A stretch of 13,697 nucleotides of DNA. Source: JARRLC01 sp050290865 (lineage in GTDB: Bacteria; Pseudomonadota; Alphaproteobacteria; Rhizobiales; Rhodomicrobiaceae). The notes beneath the pieces were generated by a model. That model was not told where the DNA came from. It saw only the letters and a list, made by a program, of their open reading frames with translations, and ran no database searches. Where the stretch lies: NCBI GenBank assembly GCA_050290865.1, contig JBNKIW010000057.1, positions 1-13,697 on the forward strand. Reading direction: 5' to 3'. A program made the translations under genes and the position numbers. Shown here in pieces: positions 1-7,046 of this stretch. Each line of letters starts with the position of its first letter. Position 1 is the first letter of the stretch.

Positions 1-1892
1 ACAACAGTCACAAGTGTGACAGATAGGATGCCGCGCGCGCCACGGGCTCCCTGCGGCGCGAGCGGCTTAGTACATCGTCCTATATCGGCCATCGCCTCCT
101 TCAGCCTGCTAAGTTCTGCAAGCGTTGACGCCCGGCTTGCGTAGTAATTAGCAACCTTGGGATCACGGCGAATGGCCTCGTTATGGTCCTTGAGGGAGGC
201 TTCGCTGTTGCCCTGCCAGAAATAGGCGGCTGCGCGCATGGCGTATGGCGCCGACGCCTTGGGCGCGGCACGTATTCCTTCCTCGAAATCCGCAAAAGCA
301 CGCTCATAGTCGCCTTTCTCGGCGTAGGCACGGCCGCGTGATGCATACACCGTACCCAGGCCAACCGCCAATTGCTCGATCCCAAGGCTACGAATGAGTT
401 CTGACTGAAGGCTTATGGCTTTGTCGAAGTCGGCAATGGCTCGGTCCGTATCGTGCAGGAGCGTATAGTTTACGCCCCGAGACATGTAGCCAGCGAAAGT
501 TGGCTTCGGGTTCAGTCGGACCGCCTTGTTGAGGTCGGCGGCGGCTTTCTCGTAATCTTCTTTCCTTTGATAGATCAGAGCACGGGTACGATAGAATTCG
601 TAATTATCCGGCTTGTCGCGGATTGCCCCGTTGACAACGAAGAGAGCCCGGTCGATTTCCCCCGCTTCCAAGTAAGCCATGGCCAGGGAGTCAACGGTGA
701 ACTCCAACTTCGGGTTTAGCTTGGCCGCCCTGTCACGATCCGCGATGGCCCGGTCGTGATCGCCCTTTTGCTCATACGCGGAGGCACGGGAGGAAAAGAC
801 CATCGCAGCGTCCGGCTTGAGCCGTATCGCCTCAGTATAATCGGCGATGGCGTGGTCGTGGTCGGCCAGCGCCTCATACGCATCGCCACGCATTTCATAG
901 GCAAGGTAGTTCTTGGGATTCAACCGCATCGCGTCGTCGCCGTCAGCGACGGCATGGCGATAGTCCTTCTTGCGAAATATATAAGCATAACCGCGACTTA
1001 CATAGAGGGCGGCTCGGGCCTGGGCGGCGTTCGGGCCCCTTATCAGCCGTATGGCCTGGGTAATGTCCTCGATCTCGCCGTCGGTATCACCGCTTTGTAT
1101 GCGGAGCAGCGCACGACCCAAATGGGCGTCGACAGACGGCTTCAGTCTGATCGACTGCGTATAAAAGGTCAGAGCGCCTGCTACGTCCTTCCGCTTTGAT
1201 GCGATATCGGCTTTGGCTTTATAAGTTATGGCGTTGTTGGGATTGAGGCGCAATGTCTGGTCGAAGTCTGCCTCCGCCTTATCGTACTCCCCCTTCCGGA
1301 AATACGCCCAGCCCCGTAGATTATAGGCGAACGCATAGTCCGGATTGAGGCGTATAGCCTCTGTAGCATCGGCAATGGCGTGATCATCATCCTTGCCTTT
1401 GCGATAATAGGCGGACCCGCGGTCAAGCCATGCCTCGTCATTGCGTGGCTGACGCCGGAGAGCCTTGTCGAGATCGGCGATCGCACGGACATAATAGCCC
1501 TTGCCCACATAGGCGGCGCCACGGTAAATAAGCGCTTCCACAGAGCCGCGCCTGGAGATCACCTTGCTCAACAGCGCAATTGCCTTGTCGAAGTCCGCGG
1601 CGACCGCCTGATCGCCTTTCTGACCTCTTAGCAACCATCCGCGCGGCACATAAAGCCTGCCATCTCGGGGGGGCAAGCGGATGGCGTGATCGAAATCCTC
1701 GGCGGCTCTTTTTTCGTCGTATTGCTCCTTGTGGACAGCACCCCGCCATGCATAAGCTTCGGCGTACGACGGCTTCAGGCGGATCGCCTGGTTCAGATCC
1801 GCCAGGGCACGGTTGTAATCGCTTTGTTTGTAATAAGCTTTCGCACGATTGACCAACGCTTTTGCGCGCCGGGCCTTCCTTGCTATTTTACT
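1..1892 (-). pseudogene. TPR-repeat protein, main body (3' part of a gene split by an in-frame stop; runs off the left edge)
   Basis: Read on the minus strand, this frame stays open from just after a TAA at 1895-1893 to the window edge (630 codons, no stop). It encodes about 17 consecutive tetratricopeptide repeats of 34 residues with the typical signature (A-x-x-x-R-G-x-A-Y, then AIADxxxAIRLxP). TPR arrays form superhelical protein-binding scaffolds; the specific partner cannot be read from sequence. The first in-frame ATG is only at 929-927, deep inside the repeats, and I see no convincing start just after the TAA. The body therefore probably belongs to the signal-peptide segment upstream (1893-2051), in the same frame, and the gene is interrupted. 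The last residues before the edge (after the repeat ending near position 75) are no longer TPR-like, so the C-terminus or a further lesion may lie just outside. The architecture resembles exported TPR proteins common in Hyphomicrobiales. Confidence 0.8.
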
Positions 1893-2051
1893 TTAGACAA
1901 CCTTCGTGCAACCCTGCAAGACCTTCTTGATGTCCAGCGCCTCGCACGCTCGCCAGTCGCGCCGGTTCGCCGCTGTTGCCGTGTCAACGAATACAAACGC
2001 GCAGCTCATGATCGCGGCCAGCACCAACGCTCGCGTCAGCAATTTCGACAT
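1893..2051 (-). pseudogene. Signal peptide and N-terminal segment of the interrupted TPR protein
   Basis: Starting at the ATG at 2051, 52 codons encode a clear Sec signal peptide (MSKLLTRALVLAAIMSCAF..., hydrophobic core, cleavage likely after TATA) followed by a short mature segment ending GCTKVV and then TAA. An upstream in-frame ATG at 2108 exists, but the 2051 start is preferred because GAGGG lies about nine bases upstream and because it starts directly at the signal peptide. The mature segment matches the usual lead-in to this TPR family (a cysteine-containing stretch ending in CTKVI/V, then an RAxAYxNRAxAY first repeat). The sequence right after the stop (SKIARKARRAKALVNRAKAYY) continues that pattern in the same frame. 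I therefore read the TAA as a nonsense mutation rather than a natural gene end. A sequencing error or stop readthrough would be alternatives. Confidence 0.65.
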
Positions 2052-2478
2052 TCTCGTGTGCCCTCGACTTGCCAACAAAACATTGGTAACCGGATTCTGT
2101 GGCTTCAATCCGGCAGAGCGGCGGAGCCGTTCAGCGCTCTATTCCGGGCGGTGTTCAGACGGGCGGCATTGACAATAGGACACCTGATCGTGCAGACAAT
2201 TTCGTGCATGACACGGGGCAGAGCCGCGGTGGGAGAACTCCGAACGATCATTGTGCGCGGAGTTTTGATGTGTCTCATTGCCGTTCGGACCGTCAACCCT
2301 CGGCGTCTACGCCAATCGCTTCAATGCCAATGACAAAATGCCATTTTGCTCCAATAGGAGCCGCTCGCTTGGTGTTCAAAACAGGATCGCTATACCCCCA
2401 ATAACGTTCTTCTCGACGTGAACGCCACTGAACCGCGTATCGGAAAGGGATCATTGCCGTGACGACGTTCGCCGTTTC
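2052..2478. other. Intergenic region between two minus-strand genes
   Basis: About 430 bases contain no supportable gene; the short frames here lack recognisable content. Part of it must hold the promoter of the TPR gene, but I find only weak -35/-10 candidates. A TTGACA hexamer lies at 2169-2174 on the plus strand without a good partner at 17 bases. A short inverted repeat at 2334-2348 is listed separately. Confidence 0.5.
2334..2348. repeat. Short inverted repeat CAAAATG-C-CATTTTG
   Basis: The arms CAAAATG (2334-2340) and CATTTTG (2342-2348) are perfect reverse complements around a single base. The one-base centre makes it a poor hairpin, and it is not followed by a U-tract, so it is unlikely to be an intrinsic terminator. 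It could be a protein-binding site between the WD40 gene and the TPR gene, or chance. Confidence 0.3.
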
Positions 2479-4215
2479 TCACTTCCTCGGACAACCCACC
2501 CGCACTGACGGCGCGTTTTTCGCTGCTGGGGTGCCGCGTCTGGCTACGTAGCGCTTTTCGCATACTGTCACGTTGGGTGGGACACGCTCTGTTTCGAAGA
2601 GATCATGCACCCGCTTCAAATCGCGCCAGAACTCCGCCGCGGGATGCCAACCCGCATACGCCGCCAGCCGTGCGTCCGTCATCCGGAAGGGGTAGACATG
2701 CACGCCGACACGTTCCTGCCCCTTGTCCAGCGCCGCAGTTACCAGCTGCCACAATTCGTCAATGACGGCATCAGTCATCGCGTAGCACCCGATCGACGTG
2801 CAGCCACCATGTACCATCAGGTACGCCCCCGTTCGGCCAAGAGCCCGGTCGAATGCGTTGGGGTAACCGAGATTGAAGGCACGATGGTAGCTGCTGTTGG
2901 GATTGAGTTGTCCCCTGGTGATCGTATAGATCCCTTCGGGCGACTGCCGATCGCCCTCGGCCTCCTTCGGCCCGAGTTGGCCCGACCAGGCGCAAATGGG
3001 ATAGGTGGCGAACAGCTCGAACCTGGCGCCCCGTCTCATCCACGCTTCCAGCTGCGCGTCACCTTTGAACACGCGTAGGAAGATCGGATCGCCGCGCTTG
3101 AAGCCCTTTTCCTTAAGACGCTCGTCGAGCCGGGCAAGGTCGGGTGTCCCGGGAAGCCGCTGCCCGAAATAGAAGCGGAAATGGCCGTTGGGCGAGAAGG
3201 CCGACGCGGTCACGTCGATCGTGGCGGTGAGCCGCCCGGTGCCCGCCTCCCATATTCTGAGCGTCTTATCCCAACTGCCTGAGAGGATCTGGCGGCCGTC
3301 GCGAGAGAATGCCGCCGACGTAACGATGTCCGAATGGGCTTCAAACGTCTTGAAAACTTGCCCTTTAGCCACATCCCAAAGCTTCAGGGTCTTGTCCCGG
3401 CCCGCGGAGAGGACCTGGCGCCCGTCTGGCGAGAAGGCGACCGACAGGATCTCGCTCGGGTGCCCCATGAAGGTTTTGAGCAAGCGGCCTGTGTCCGCAT
3501 CCCAGAGCCGGATCGTCTTGTCCCGGCTTCCAGAAACGATCCGTCTGCCACTGGGAGAGAATGCTGCCGAGGTCACCTCGCCTGCGTGACCTTCGATGGT
3601 CTTGCGAAGCTGACCCGTGCTCACGTCCCACAGTCTGAGCGTCTTGTCCGCGCTGCCAGAGAGCACCTGGCTGCCGTCCGGCGAAAACGCGACCGCGGTG
3701 ACGGCGTCGCTGTTCTCTTCAAACACTTTCGGAGGCAGACCCGTGTTCACGTTCCAGAGTCTGACCGTGCTGTCTTTGCTACCCGAAGCCGCCAGACGGC
3801 CATCCGGTGAAAATGTGACCGACAATATCTCGCCAGCATGTCCCTCCATCCTCGCGACGGATCGCCCGGTCTGCCAATCCCAAACCCGGAGCATCTTGTC
3901 GTCGCCTCCGACCAGCACGAGATGGTCCGCGGGGGAAAACGCGACCGAATTGATGCTTGCCGTTTCCGCGTCAAACGTCCTCAGGAGCAGCCCCGTCGCG
4001 GTGTCCCACAGTCGGAGCACATTGTCATGACCGCCCGAGAGCGCCCTCCGGCCGTCGGCGGAGAGCGCCACGCTGTTGACAGCACTTGAGAACCCCAGAT
4101 ACGAAAAGACGTAAGGGGCACTTGCTGCCGTTGGCTGAGCAACACCAGACACAATGCCCGCCATGAGCAGAAGCACCAGGGACGCGAACAGCCCGACACC
4201 GCGCCACATGCGCAT
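2479..4215 (-). CDS. Secreted WD40 beta-propeller fused to a YafK-type L,D-transpeptidase domain
   Basis: The protein (578 aa from this start) has three parts. A signal peptide or anchor (MRMWRGVGLFASLVLLLMAG, then VSGVAQ) is followed by seven WD40 repeats at about residues 35-330, each ending in a RLWD-like motif: RLWDTATG, RVWDWQTG, RLWNVNTG, RLWDVSTG, RLWDADTG, KLWDVAKG, RIWEAGTG. That is enough for one complete propeller. A C-terminal YkuD/YafK-type domain follows (about 340-540) with the motif HGGCTSIGCYAMTD. The catalytic Cys is the second one (codon 2787-2785), with His at the start of the motif. YkuD enzymes act on peptidoglycan stem peptides or their protein cross-links in the periplasm; E. 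coli YafK (DpaA) detaches Lpp. The ATG at 4215 is preferred over the in-frame ATG at 4245: it has GGGG seven bases upstream, while the 4245 codon lies in a near-perfect inverted repeat (4239-4260). The neighbouring TPR gene is also an exported repeat protein. Fold assignment is strong; substrate is unknown. Confidence 0.9.
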   Translation of the reverse strand: MRMWRGVGLFASLVLLLMAGIVSGVAQPTAASAPYVFSYLGFSSAVNSVALSADGRRALSGGHDNVLRLWDTATGLLLRTFDAETASINSVAFSPADHLVLVGGDDKMLRVWDWQTGRSVARMEGHAGEILSVTFSPDGRLAASGSKDSTVRLWNVNTGLPPKVFEENSDAVTAVAFSPDGSQVLSGSADKTLRLWDVSTGQLRKTIEGHAGEVTSAAFSPSGRRIVSGSRDKTIRLWDADTGRLLKTFMGHPSEILSVAFSPDGRQVLSAGRDKTLKLWDVAKGQVFKTFEAHSDIVTSAAFSRDGRQILSGSWDKTLRIWEAGTGRLTATIDVTASAFSPNGHFRFYFGQRLPGTPDLARLDERLKEKGFKRGDPIFLRVFKGDAQLEAWMRRGARFELFATYPICAWSGQLGPKEAEGDRQSPEGIYTITRGQLNPNSSYHRAFNLGYPNAFDRALGRTGAYLMVHGGCTSIGCYAMTDAVIDELWQLVTAALDKGQERVGVHVYPFRMTDARLAAYAGWHPAAEFWRDLKRVHDLFETERVPPNVTVCEKRYVARRGTPAAKNAPSVRVGCPRK

Positions 4216-4260
4216 CGCTTCGCCCCGTCGCCTTTGCCCCACCATGGGGCGCCACGGTGG

Positions 4261-4651
4261 CGAAAAACGTCTTGTTCGTCAATGCGCGGATAAGGCGCCG
4301 TGTTTTCCCGAGGCTTGACCGGACAACGTGTGCACACCCCTTGGGCAGCAGCCAAAGCGGGTTGCTAGAAGACACGGCGCTCTGTCGCTTGCTGTGGAAT
4401 GCTTGCTTGCGTGCCACCGGCGTGGCGCAACCGGCGGACGGCTTGGTGCTGTCGGCTAGCTGCGAGACGGCGCAGGGGGCGTCCTGTGCTTGCGGTGGCT
4501 GCCAAATGCCTCCGGTGATGGGGCGCTTGCCAATCGACCTAGCAGGGTGGCAGCGTACCGCCGTTTCCCGAAGGTACGCAGCGGGAATTCTCAGCCTCAC
4601 GCGCCACACCCGTCTACCATCGTAGAATGCGCGCCGATCCCGGAGGGTAGA
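4261..4651. other. Divergent intergenic region between the WD40-transpeptidase and SDR genes
   Basis: About 390 bases separate two divergently transcribed genes and should contain both promoters, but I cannot identify a convincing sigma-70 pair on either strand. A 122-codon plus-strand frame (4257-4625) has no recognisable motif, no clear ribosome site and atypical composition, so I do not call it a gene. The only firm element is the GGAGGG ribosome-binding sequence at 4642-4647, which sets the SDR start. Confidence 0.5.
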
Positions 4652-5515
4652 ATGACAATGATGCAACGCTTTGCCGTAATCACCGGCGCCTCGACGGGTA
4701 TCGGCTATGCCACCGTCAAAACGCTGACGAAGGCAGGCTTTCACGTTTTCGCCGGGGTCCGTACCGAATCCGACGCGGAGCGGCTGCAGATGGCATTCAC
4801 CGGCTCATGCACGCCGCTCGTGTTCGATGTCACGGACGGTGAAGCAGTCAGCCGCGCCGCCGCGGCCGTGTCGGAACGGCTGGGCAACGGAACGCTCGCT
4901 GGCCTCGTCAACAACGCCGGCATTGTCGTCTCGGGGCCGCTGATGCTTCTACCGCTTGACGATATTCGCCGCCAGATCGAGGTGAACGTCATCGCGCAAA
5001 TCGGGGTGAGCCAGGCGTTCGGTCCGCTCCTCAGAACCGATCCAGCGCGGCAGGGCCCGCCCGGCCGTATCGTGATGATGAGTTCCGTCAGCGGCCAGAT
5101 AGCGGCACCGTTCCTCGGTCCTTATGCCGCGTCGAAGTTCGCGTTGGAAGCTGTGTCGGACAGCCTGCGCCGCGAGTTGATCATCTTTGGCATCGACGTG
5201 ATCGTCATTGGGCCGGGCGCCATTGCAACACCGATCTGGGACAAAGCGGTGGCGAACCGGCACTTAACCACAGACACCCCCTATGACGCTTATGCGCGTG
5301 CCTTTAGCCAACAGGCGATGAGGATGGCGAAAGAGCCCCTGCCGCCGGAGCGGGTGGCGCGTGAGGTGCTGCGAGCTCTCACCAGCGCCCGCCCGCCTGC
5401 GCGCATCGCGGTTGTCTCCAGCCGGTTGAGCAACTGGCTCGCCCGCGCCGTGTTGCCGAAGCGTTTTCTTGACCGCCAGATTGCGAAACAGCTCGGCGTG
5501 ACGCCGCAAACATGA
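4652..5515 (+). CDS. Short-chain dehydrogenase/reductase (classical SDR)
   Basis: This 287-residue protein is a full-length classical SDR, an NAD(P)-dependent oxidoreductase of the cytoplasm. The cofactor glycine motif TGASTGIG is at residues 11-18, NNAG at 87-90, and the catalytic tetrad Asn112, Ser145 (in MMSSVSG), Tyr158 and Lys162 (YAASK) is intact. GPGAIATPIW follows the active site in the usual place. The start is the ATG at 4652 because GGAGGG ends five bases before it and the Rossmann fold begins at once; the frame stays open further upstream (to 4490) but that stretch is not SDR-like. An Arg near the end of the second beta strand (GVRTES) suggests NADP preference, as inferred from family patterns. 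It is divergent from the WD40 gene and stands alone, so the substrate cannot be inferred from context. Confidence 0.92.
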   Translation: MTMMQRFAVITGASTGIGYATVKTLTKAGFHVFAGVRTESDAERLQMAFTGSCTPLVFDVTDGEAVSRAAAAVSERLGNGTLAGLVNNAGIVVSGPLMLLPLDDIRRQIEVNVIAQIGVSQAFGPLLRTDPARQGPPGRIVMMSSVSGQIAAPFLGPYAASKFALEAVSDSLRRELIIFGIDVIVIGPGAIATPIWDKAVANRHLTTDTPYDAYARAFSQQAMRMAKEPLPPERVAREVLRALTSARPPARIAVVSSRLSNWLARAVLPKRFLDRQIAKQLGVTPQT

Positions 5516-5737
5516 TCATGTCCCGCCGGTGAAGAGAGCGAAGCCTCTGCGGATGGTAAGGCTGTGCACGAACGTCGATGGGCTCCGGTCCAAGGCGACG
5601 ACCCGATTAACGATGTGCGTTGTTTATTTCAGACGGTCGGTCCTTCATCCCCGACGGTTGATACAGGAGCGCGCACCTTGTCGCCGTTAGACTGCTCGTG
5701 CACAGTGCGGGAATTCCTCACGTTGCTGAAGGAGCGC

Positions 5738-5914
5738 ATGATGTGGGTATGGCTGGGGCGGATGGCTGGACGTATCGTGCTGGCTGCGATGCCCGCGCTA
5801 TGGCTCCCGGCGACAGCTGGTGCGCAAGGCGCCGCTGACATCGACGCGCTAAAGGATGACACCCCCTGGACGCGGATGGAGAAGCTGGCCAACGATTTCC
5901 TCCCGAAACCATAA
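5738..5914 (+). CDS. Small exported protein of unknown function, possibly a truncated gene
   Basis: The frame encodes 58 residues from ATG 5738 (or 57 from ATG 5741, which gives better spacing to the GGAG at 5731-5734). The N-terminus is a good Sec signal peptide: MMWVWLGRMAGRIVLAAMPA, then LWLPATAGAQ with cleavage likely at AGA-Q. The mature part is only about 30 residues (begins GAADIDALKDDTPWTRMEKL) and stops at 5912-5914, right where the group II intron-like sequence begins. Two readings are possible: a real tiny secreted protein, or the 5' end of a longer exported protein cut by the mobile intron relic. I favour truncation, since the stop coincides with the junction and the mature part looks like the beginning of a helix. 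I do not recognise the family. Confidence 0.45.
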   Translation: MMWVWLGRMAGRIVLAAMPALWLPATAGAQGAADIDALKDDTPWTRMEKLANDFLPKP

Positions 5915-5919
5915 ATCCT

Positions 5920-6040
5920 TCATCCCTGGCCCGCTGTGCCGCTGTGCGTTTCGCCGCCAAACACCCGAGGTAGGAGCCGGATGCCTTAATTGGGCCCGTC
6001 CGGATCTGTGCGGGGGGCGCGGAGTAATCCTCGTCCCTAC
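5920..6040 (+). mobile_element. Degraded 3' end of a group II intron (domain V and VI-like hairpins)
   Basis: Positions 5974-6006 fold as a domain V-like hairpin. The 5' strand starts GAGCCGGA, including the AGC triad, and pairs with TCCGGATC at 5999-6006 with one G/A mismatch. There is the expected two-base CG bulge on the 3' strand, a short upper stem and a small AU-rich loop. It is directly followed by a second hairpin (6014-6037, loop AGTAAT) in the place of domain VI, and then CCTAC, where an intron 3' end could lie. The segment before it (CCAAACACCCGAGGTAGGAG, 5957-5976) agrees with my recollection of the sequence following maturase ORFs in proteobacterial group II introns. No maturase reading frame or 5' intron end is present, so this would be a relic. 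The structural reading is from sequence; the family match is from memory. Confidence 0.5.
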
Positions 6041-6322
6041 CGCGATCTTGCCAGGCGGGCCGCTCACCGCCGCCGGGGCTTCTCCACATACGAGTGCCAC
6101 GGAATGCCTTCCGCTGCTGATCAGCCGTTGCAACAGTGGTGCCGCGCGATGCCTCACGCAACAAATCCGACTTAGCAAGTAAGAACCGCCCTCCCCGCTC
6201 CTGCACGGCGGCGGTCGCCACGATCCCGGCAAATGCGCCGCCTCGCAGGAACCGCCGCTGAGCCCTGCCGCAGCGTTCGGCCTGCCCGGCGGCCGTGAGC
6301 GCCCACAGCCGCGCGAAGTACC
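6041..6322. other. Non-coding stretch between the intron relic and the ABC operon
   Basis: No gene can be supported here. A minus-strand frame beginning inside the end of the ATPase gene (ATG at 6338) contains a stretch, GIVATAAVQERGGRFLLAK, faintly like the first beta strands of Nudix hydrolases. It then loses any resemblance and runs through the antisense of the intron relic. It may be the remnant of a fourth operon gene, or chance. No terminator with a U-tract is visible after the ATPase stop. Confidence 0.35.
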
Positions 6323-7042
6323 TCACGCCGCACCGCATGCCACATCCTCATGCAGCAGCAGCCCATCCCGCAGATGAAAGATCTGATCGAAGCGATCGAA
6401 GATCTTGTCGTCGTGCGTGACCGCGATGATGGCTGCATTCTGTTCGATCGCCAGCTTGCGCAAGAGGTCCATCACGATTCCCGCACGCTTGGAATCGAGC
6501 GCTGCGGTCGGCTCGTCGGCCAATATGATCCTCGGCTTATTGGCAAGAGCGCGGGCAATCGCTACGCGCTGCGCCTCGCCCCCGGAAAGTTTGGCCGGAA
6601 ACGCCGCGCGCCGATGACCGACCTCAAGATAGTCGAGCAACTGGACCGCACGGGCAAGGGCTTCCGCCCGCTCATAACCGGCCAGTTGAAGGACGACGGC
6701 TACATTATCTGTCGCATCCAGAAACGGCAGCAGGTTATGGAACTGGAAGATGAAGCCAATCTTGTCGAGGCGGAGCCTGCGGAGGTCAGAACGTAACCAT
6801 TTGCCGTTGAACACAACGTCGCCGTCCAACGCGACTTCACCCGCGGAAGGGTCGAGAATGCAGCCGATAACGTTGAGCAGCGTCGTCTTGCCCGATCCGG
6901 AAGGCCCGAGCAGCGCAACCACCTGACCGGGGAAAACCTTCAGCGACACCGCCTGCAGCGCGTTCACCCGCGTTTCGCCCTCGCCAAAGTGCTTCGACAC
7001 GCCTTCAAGCCGGACGAGCGGCGCAATCTTGGGATCAGCCAT
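6323..7042 (-). CDS. ABC transporter ATP-binding protein (DevA/MacB-type)
   Basis: This is a complete 239-residue ATPase of the LolD/DevA/MacB group, the cytoplasmic motor of an FtsX-type exporter. It contains Walker A GPSGSGKTT (46-54), Q-loop Gln100, signature LSGGE (152-156), Walker B IILADEP (172-178, catalytic Glu177), D-loop ALD and switch His210. The start is ATG 7042, four bases after the permease stop; the frame remains open 16 codons further upstream inside the permease gene, but that extension is not part of the fold. A G-rich stretch overlapping the permease stop could serve as the ribosome site. It is the third gene of a membrane-fusion-protein/permease/ATPase operon, the order of devBCA. 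In cyanobacteria DevBCA exports heterocyst glycolipids with TolC. The cargo here is unknown. Confidence 0.93.
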   Translation of the reverse strand: MADPKIAPLVRLEGVSKHFGEGETRVNALQAVSLKVFPGQVVALLGPSGSGKTTLLNVIGCILDPSAGEVALDGDVVFNGKWLRSDLRRLRLDKIGFIFQFHNLLPFLDATDNVAVVLQLAGYERAEALARAVQLLDYLEVGHRRAAFPAKLSGGEAQRVAIARALANKPRIILADEPTAALDSKRAGIVMDLLRKLAIEQNAAIIAVTHDDKIFDRFDQIFHLRDGLLLHEDVACGAA

Positions 7043-7046
7043 GCTG

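Noticed and set aside
756..1199. Plus-strand frames opposite the TPR gene (also 453-719 and 1686-2333)
   Set aside because: They are repetitive mirrors of TPR codons (GDRLVEVG-like words recurring), not independent genes.
2334..2348. Inverted repeat considered as an intrinsic terminator
   Set aside because: One-base loop, AT-rich stem and no following U-tract make it a poor terminator.
4025..4744. 239-codon minus-strand frame overlapping the WD40 signal region and the SDR start
   Set aside because: It overlaps two firm genes, has no known motif and low-complexity cysteine- and arginine-rich composition.
5718..6338. 206-codon minus-strand frame with an RRFLRGG stretch that resembles a Tat signal
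   Set aside because: The twin-arginine stretch is not N-terminal, and the frame crosses the antisense of the intron relic and of the small exported ORF; no coherent domain is seen.
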